Assembly: GCA_027604005.1 (NCBI GenBank)
Contig: JADGJT010000023.1
Coordinates: 12,754-76,753 of the forward strand
DNA: 64,000 bases
From: Dinochytrium kinnereticum
Taxonomy: Eukaryota > Chytridiomycota > Chytridiomycetes > Chytridiales > Chytridiaceae
Direction of reading: 5' to 3'
Position numbers and translations under genes: made by a program
Shown: positions 58,269-64,000 of the stretch, in pieces
Numbering within the stretch: position 1 is the first letter of the stretch
Layout: every line of letters begins with the position of its first letter
The notes under the pieces: generated by a model
What the model was told of the DNA's origin: nothing
The model's database searches: none
The model's input: only the letters and a program-made list of their open reading frames with translations

Positions 58269-61200
58269 ATGCAGACCTCAACACTTGAAAATGATGTTGT
58301 TGCAATGGAGTCCTTTGAGCACGCCAAGGAGAACATCCAGCCACTTGCGAAAGGAAGGTCAGCAAAGACGCTCGCTACCGTCTACGGTGATGGCAGCAGC
58401 ACCTCGTCCGGCAAGAGGGAAGGAGCCGCGCGGAGTGCTAAGGTGCAGGATGCGGAAGACGAGCGAATCAGGTTGGAGAAGGCCGTCAGCCGAGTGAAGA
58501 TGGATTCAGATGATCCACTGGACCCTTACCATCGACTCTTGCAATGGTATCAAGGACATCATCCATCGGGTCACCCAGAGTATTTTAAAATTCTGGAGAA
58601 AGCGGCGAGAGGGTTTAGAAAGGACCCAAGATACAAGAATGACCTGCGATATGTCCGGATATGGCTGGACGTTGCCGCGAAAAACAATGCTCCTGATGAA
58701 GTGTTCAAGTATCTGGCGTTGAATGAGATTGGACAGATGGCGGCTGTGTTTTATGAGGAGCAAGCGGCTTTTATGGAAACCAGCAAGAGGTTGCTTCTTT
58801 TTTGTTGTTGTTGTTGCTACGGCTGGAGTGTTAAGCAGTGTTTTTTACAGATTTCAGGACGCCGATGACGTTTACCGTCTGGGAATCAACAGAAAAGTCC
58901 TTCCTTTGGAGCGACTTCAAAGAAAGCACGAGGCCTTTCTCAAGCGATGGGAAAAGGAGAAACAAAAGCAGTGTGAAGAGGAGCCGGAACCAATCAATCC
59001 CAGCGCCGTGGTCCGGCCTGTGCTTGGAAGAGAGAACGCTCCTCCCAGTGCTGTACAAAGACCAGATGCACCAGCAACCCAGTCTAGAATGGCGCAGAGC
59101 CAGCAACCCAAAAAGAAAATAGCAGTCAACTCGACATCCAACGCTAAAATGAAGATCTTTCAAGACTCCGAACCAACCTCTTCTGTTATACCCGTGTCCG
59201 TGAGCTCGTCTATTGTCTCATCATCAAGATCTGATCTAGAAATCGGAACTTCCCGAAGGAAAGAAAACGAGGTGTTGGCGGAACCGTGGCGGGCCACAAA
59301 GATATCTCAGCAAAGTCTGCCAAAACCCACATCTGGAAAGATAGAAGTTTTTTGCGATGAAGAGGTAATACCCAACAGCTGGATGTGTTCGAATTTATTA
59401 ATGGTTGGATTCCTATTGTTTAGGACGTACCAGTAACAAAAAATGCGGATAAATATGTAGCTCCAAATATTCTTGCATCCAAACCTGTCGAGGAAGGTTT
59501 GCCTCCATACTTTCCTACTTTTTTTATTGACAAAGCGTTTTTAAGTCGACAGATCATCTTTGCAATCCGTATTGAAAGACGACCCAGCCACAGAAGCAAT
59601 CCCTACGTCAGAGAAATCCTCGCCAAAGCCAGCGCCACAACAAAAACCCGTAATTACTGGCGCTTCTGCAGCCTCATCTTTACAAGTACACTTCAAATGG
59701 GACGTTCATGGAGTAAAGAAAGGCGGGGAGGACGTTTCTTTTGAGGAGATTCGATCAAAGTTGGGTAGATATGCTTTTAATCCAAAGAATTCTGTGGTCG
59801 AAAAGGAGCCTCAGAAGAAAGATCCCGCTATCCCTGAGAAGAGACAACGAACCAACGACGAAAATGAGAAATGGGTCCCACTTAAAGACTCTGGGTCGAA
59901 CTCGAGAAATCTTTCTGCCTCACGGCCCTCAGATTTAAGCGATGATGACGATGAGGACGACGATAATGTTTTCCAGGCGCTCGCAACGGCGGACCGCTTT
60001 GGAAGGACTATCGTACCCGTAAAGGCGACTGGATTTGTCGCGAAGAAAACTGGCCTTCCATCTCCGACCATCAATACCAAGGCAGCCCTAGCAGACGTCT
60101 TTGAAATGTTTAATGCGCCTATTCAAGATGAGCAATTTGAAGAGGATGTCCCTAATCCTGGATGGGTAGAGGTTGAGAACGACGAGACCGTATCATCCAA
60201 AGTCTTTAAGGTACAAACTTCGGGGAAGCTTGGCGTCTTCATGGATGGGGATGATGACCTGGCTGAGCATGAGATATTGAAGCCAAAGCCTGCATCAAAG
60301 ATGACCATTTTCGCTGGTGACGATGATGCTCGCCCTTTACATTCCGCGAAAACTCATCAAATGGGCATTTTCATTGACGAGGATCCCGCTCCTACAAATC
60401 ATAGCGTGCTCCAACCTAAGCCTCAAAAGATGAGCATTTTTGCTGGCGGCGACGAGGCCGGACCCCACTCTTCCGGGGCTGCTGAAATACAGGCAACAAA
60501 AAAGATGGGCATTTTCGTTGACGAAAATAATGGAAGCGTTGCAACAGCGCCTCAGCTTTCAAAAAAGATGAGGATATTTACTGATAATGACGACTCCGAA
60601 AACGTTAAGCCAAACGTAAAACTCACTTCAAAGCCGGGTCTAGGGCTCGGTTCTTTCACGGATACTGGATTATCTCCATTGAAGTTGGCCCCGAAACCAG
60701 TTAAAGAGAATGATGAGAATCACTTTAGCGTCTCACACCCACGGAATATCAATGACCGAAAGGACCATAGCTTTGATAAGGGAAAGAGCATTTTGGGGTC
60801 GCGGAGGAAGTCAAAGAGCGAATCCCCATCTGCCGATTCTTCCTTCGAGAGAGCCAACCAAAGCTTTGAAAGGAAAACTTGGGAAAGGGAGAGCACACCG
60901 GTGCTTGATCTAGAGAGTCCGTTTTTGGAATCCGGAAGAGCGGTGGACGCTAAACCCGATAAGAAATCGGAAGATTGCCATGAAAAAACGCAGCTTAGTT
61001 TCGGCAAAGCTCGGGTTGAGACGTCTGAAGATCTATCAGTACCGGCTCTATCAACGCTTTGCCATGCTGACTCTCGTGCTGATGATAACGCTGCTCGACG
61101 TATAAAGGTTTTCGAAGATTTTGAGGTACCCGTTACCTCTAACTCTGTTTCCGAAGTCGGCGACTTTCCCGACGATGAGTTTCAGATTGACCCGCCGTCC

Positions 61201-63016
61201 TCTGCAAGACCTAGCTTTGGCAGGGGATTCCGTAGCCAGATGTATAGGGACGTCATGACGCCTATTACTGAGGTGTCTTTTGAAGGTGATCGCACAATTG
61301 CAGGCCTGAGCACGATTGGTGATGCGACAAAGTTTAGATACAATGGCGCTTTTTCGACTGCCTCGAGCACAAGAGGACGCGAATCCTTAGACTTGTCGAA
61401 TTACACCTTTGGGTTCAACACAAGCTTGAGTGACCACACTATTAGCTCCATTAGTGCTGCAAATAGTGGAAGCGATCTATCATTGGGGGCTTTAAATGAT
61501 ATTGATCTTAGTGGTGCTTCAAGGAGGTCATCTAGAGGTTTGACGGAGGAATCATCACGGCAATTTGCGGTTCATGACAATGTGGCTGATGTGGGATACG
61601 TTTTAAAGGATCTTGAGCCTGGTGTGAAACCTGTTTCTGATTACTCACCTCGTCAAGTTAGAGATGATGATGTTGAACGTTTTGATGACGATGAAGAGGT
61701 ATTAGTGCAGTTTTGTGATTATTTTAAACGTTGACAATGCCTTTTAACAGCAGTCTGAAGAAGTGTATGATGGCGAGGATGATGATTCTCCTCTGGAGTT
61801 CGCTTCGCCGTGTGATCCCTTTAGCGACGAGACAAAGCAAGTGATTCTGCTGAAATCTGAGCCACGAATAAGCGACATCCCTGGTCACTTCGACTGTACA
61901 AGAATTCCTGGCTCGCTCAACATTTCGAACTCTGTGAAGCGTTCCCTGTCAGAAGCCGACATCGACTCGGTCTGCAAGATTTCCCTAGGTCTTAAAACGG
62001 TCGCCTTCCGGATTATCAACATTCTAGGGAAGTCTCGACACGTGTTTGCGATCGAAGAGCTCGACGGAAGCGTAGACGATGGATCGCAGGAGACGACGGT
62101 CTTGAAAGGTTGCGAACTTGCCCGTTGGGAGTATTATGTGATCTCCTTAATCAGGTCAGAAGTAGATGAAAGGAGTCTTTCATCCATTGTCGAGCCTATC
62201 TCATGTCTGTCACTTGTCGGTATGGACTGCCTTCGCCTGCGCCACAACAATTTTGGCACGATGGAAGGCGCTCTGAAGCTTTCAAAGAGTGGTGGCTTTG
62301 GGAATGGGGTAGCGGCGAACCTCGAAGGAGTTGACGAGCTCCTCGCCGCTTTCTGGTCTATCGAACTGCTGCGGGCTGTGGATGACTTGCATGCTGCTGG
62401 TTTCACTCATGGTGCGTTGCAACCAGATAACATTATGCTTCGCTTCCCTTCGGAAAACCGGGTGAGCACGCGGTACTGTTCAAGTGGGAGTGGTGGATGG
62501 AATGACTTAGGAATTCTTCTGGTGGACTTTGTTAGGGCCGTTCGATTGGATGCCTTCCCGAGTAACCAGCTGTTCTCCTTGCCTATAGACTTGAAAGAGC
62601 TCTTCAGCGAGCAAAATTCTGCTGAAGACATGAATGCATGGGTTTTGATGCTTATCGACTGGCTTTCTGCGGCGAAAGTTATACACCTCATGATATGCGG
62701 TCGTTTTTTGGAATGCAAGCTTGGAGATACCTCAACAATCAAACCCCAATTGGCCCAGCATCTGGATTCCTCCAACCTTGAGATGTGGCAAAATCTCCTT
62801 TCGGCGATCCTTGCCTTCCCTGATATTTCAAATCTTTTGCAGCAAAGCTATAATGCTGACGATATACCTAGCTGCCAGCCAATGCTGCAATACGTTAAAA
62901 ATATCAGATCGGCACGGCAAGCCCTAGAAGCATGGCTTGAGGGATCAAGTTTTAAGAGTGGGAAGAGTTTGAAGAATCTTTTGCAGCGAGTCGAGATTGC
63001 GTTCTTGACCGAATAA
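58269..63016 (+). CDS. BUB1/BUBR1-family (MadBub) spindle-checkpoint protein with degenerate kinase domain
   Basis: Four or five exons, about 1,480 residues. Exons: 58269-58793, about 58851-59363, about 59424-59498, about 59548-61697, about 61752-63016. In order: a KEN box (HAKENIQP, residues 20-22); the Mad3/BUB1 N-terminal TPR region (DDPLDPYHRLLQWYQ...FRKDPRYKNDLRYVRIWLDVAAK, then FQDADDVYRLGINRKVLPLERLQRKHEAF); a GLEBS-like Bub3-binding site (FKWDVHGVKKGGEDVSFEEIRSKL, about 59694-59765); a long disordered middle with repeated KMxIFxD motifs; and a BUB1-type kinase fold (61760-63016). The kinase keeps VLK and a DFV in place of DFG, but the HRD/HGD motif reads HGALQPDN: the catalytic Asp is Ala and the Lys is Gln. 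It looks like a pseudokinase, as in animal BUBR1. Whether another BUB1 with an active kinase exists elsewhere in the genome is unknown. Confidence 0.85.
59142..61125 (+). repeat. Dispersed K-M/I/L-x-I/V-F-x-D/G-D repeat motifs within the checkpoint protein
   Basis: At least nine copies: AKMKIFQDSE (near 59142), GKIEVFCDEE (59337), GKLGVFMDGD (60223), SKMTIFAGDD (60297), HQMGIFIDED (60355), QKMSIFAGGDE (60424), KKMGIFVDEN (60502), KKMRIFTDND (60565), RRIKVFEDFE (61099). They resemble the ABBA motif (F-x-I/L/V-F/Y/H-x-D/E) that binds Cdc20, with M, L or I in the first hydrophobic position. A further weak form, GLGSFTDTG, is near 60647. Confidence 0.75.
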
Positions 63017-63104
63017 ACAGTAACCAGCCTTCTTTCGTTATCCATTCAGTGGACGTGTAAAATAAATATCTTTTGTCGATGTGAATGCGCGGTGTTTATT
63101 TAAT

Positions 63105-64000
63105 TTATTTGGATGGGTGAAGTGGGGCTGACTCATGTTCAGGGTCAGCAACTACATCAACTGTGGCCGAGATTGTTCGAGGAGGCGCGACAGGCAGTGG
63201 CGGTCCCCTCTCGGGTGTGAATGTAGACGCAAATGACCCCCATGTCGCCTTTCGCGTCCATAACCTTGAAACACCGTCATTCTCCCCGCTGGTTGCGGAG
63301 GACTTCTCGTCAATCAACGGAGTGTCATCCGGAATCGAGCCGTAGGTGCCGCTCACGCCATGGAGCTTGGACAAAATGGGAGGGGCCAGTGGTGCCGACT
63401 TCACTTTGACGCCATATCGCTCTGGTCCATCGGCGAGGGTCCGTTTGAGAGAGTACACAATGATATCGGCGTAGATCTTTGGGGATTCGTTAATGGATGA
63501 GTGCAAAACTGGTGTTCTTACAATGACCAAGGAGTCAATGAGCCCGACTCCTATCAGCAAGCCCAGTGTTAAATACGACGCATAGTTGCAGTCAGTATTT
63601 GATGGAACCAAGGTTGGATTCTGAATGCTGAAAATACTGCATTGCTTGACCAGCCTTGTTCTCTGGGTGAACAAGTAGATGGGTATAAGAATTGCGCGAC
63701 AGAGCACGATGAACATGGCAATACGGGACACGTCCACAGACACTTTGGACAGCCTGTAATTATTCTTTTGAGTGCTTTAGCATGCAAGGCCACAACAATA
63801 AATACAAGGAGAGCTCACCGTAGCAGCCAAAGTTATGCACAGTGCACCAAAAGCTACCAGAACCACACAAAAGCCCACCAAAACCCATTTCATCCAAAGT
63901 GCCCAGATGTTGTTTTTCCCTTTACCCACTCATGTCTTAGTTCAAATGACTCCTAAGCACAAAAAAGGTGGGAAAACTCACAGGAGTGGGAGGACGCCCC
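63105..64000 (-). CDS. Membrane protein of unknown function (partial, continues beyond window)
   Basis: The last exons of a minus-strand gene; the stop is at 63105. Reading from the right: a hydrophobic segment (WVLVGFCVVLVAFGALCITLAATV, about 63812-63885), a GT..AG intron (about 63755-63815), then VSVDVSRIAMFIVLCRAILIPIYLF, NYASYLTLGLLIGVGLIDSLVIV and a C-terminal cytosolic-looking tail of about 130 residues, Pro/Ser/Thr-rich, with ERYGVKVKS and ATWGSFASTFTPERG. At least three membrane segments are seen. I do not recognise it. It ends 88 bases from the checkpoint gene on the other strand. Confidence 0.65.

Overview
The window is nuclear DNA of a fungus. Genes are rich in short introns (about 39-80 bases, GT..AG, one as short as 39), packed on both strands, and many are typical fungal single-copy genes. 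A probable HYLS1 homologue (a centriole/cilium protein) and many genes that do not look ascomycete- or basidiomycete-like suggest a zoosporic lineage (a chytrid or relative). That placement is an inference from gene content, not from a marker gene. I saw no rRNA, recognisable tRNA, transposon, CRISPR array or prokaryotic operon.

Layout: 1-2610 (-) the start and catalytic core of a USP7/Ubp15-type deubiquitinase, running off the left edge. 3528-8469 (-) two tandem paralogous multi-pass membrane proteins of unknown function. 9453-10685 and 10948-12675 (-) two fungal proteins of unknown function, the second with a probable C-terminal Ig-like fold. 13106-17230 (-) a large TPR protein. 18280-26166 (+) ceramide glucosyltransferase followed by a Dnf1/2-like P4-ATPase flippase. 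26387-29273 (-) long-chain acyl-CoA synthetase. 29472-30850 (-) GID4 and 30747-37309 (+) REV3, head to head with overlapping predicted 5' ends. 37543-40140 (-) VPS27 and 40697-42009 (+) a plasma-membrane syntaxin, divergent. 42827-44005 (+) a LisH-CTLH-CRA protein. 45246-46019 (+) ATP synthase subunit d. 46228-47525 (+) an SGNH-fold protein. 47996-49430 (-) a HYLS1-like protein, with 57 bases to CDS1 (49488-51119, +). 51404-52362 (-) phosphopantothenoylcysteine decarboxylase. 53743-54134 (-) a possible small gene. 54280-55893 (-) a La protein. 55987-57034 (+) NAD(P)HX epimerase. 57078-57431 (-) SPT4. 58269-63016 (+) a BUB1/BUBR1 (MadBub) checkpoint protein with a degenerate kinase domain. 63105-64000 (-) a membrane protein cut by the right edge.

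Functional themes: lipid metabolism and membrane asymmetry (glucosylceramide synthase next to a flippase, acyl-CoA synthetase, CDP-DAG synthase, CoA synthesis); ubiquitin and sorting (Ubp15, GID4, a CTLH-complex-like protein, ESCRT-0 VPS27); genome maintenance and division (REV3, MadBub). These genes need not be co-regulated; most are ordinary neighbours in a compact genome. The most notable observations are a 6-nt microexon inside the NAXE nucleotide-binding loop, a 16-nt microexon inside the acyl-CoA synthetase AMP-binding motif, and the MadBub protein, which combines KEN box, GLEBS and pseudokinase with about nine repeats resembling the ABBA motif.

Gene models were spliced by eye from reading frame, splice consensus and protein similarity remembered from the families. 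Outer limits and internal junctions of multi-exon genes carry uncertainty, stated per entry.
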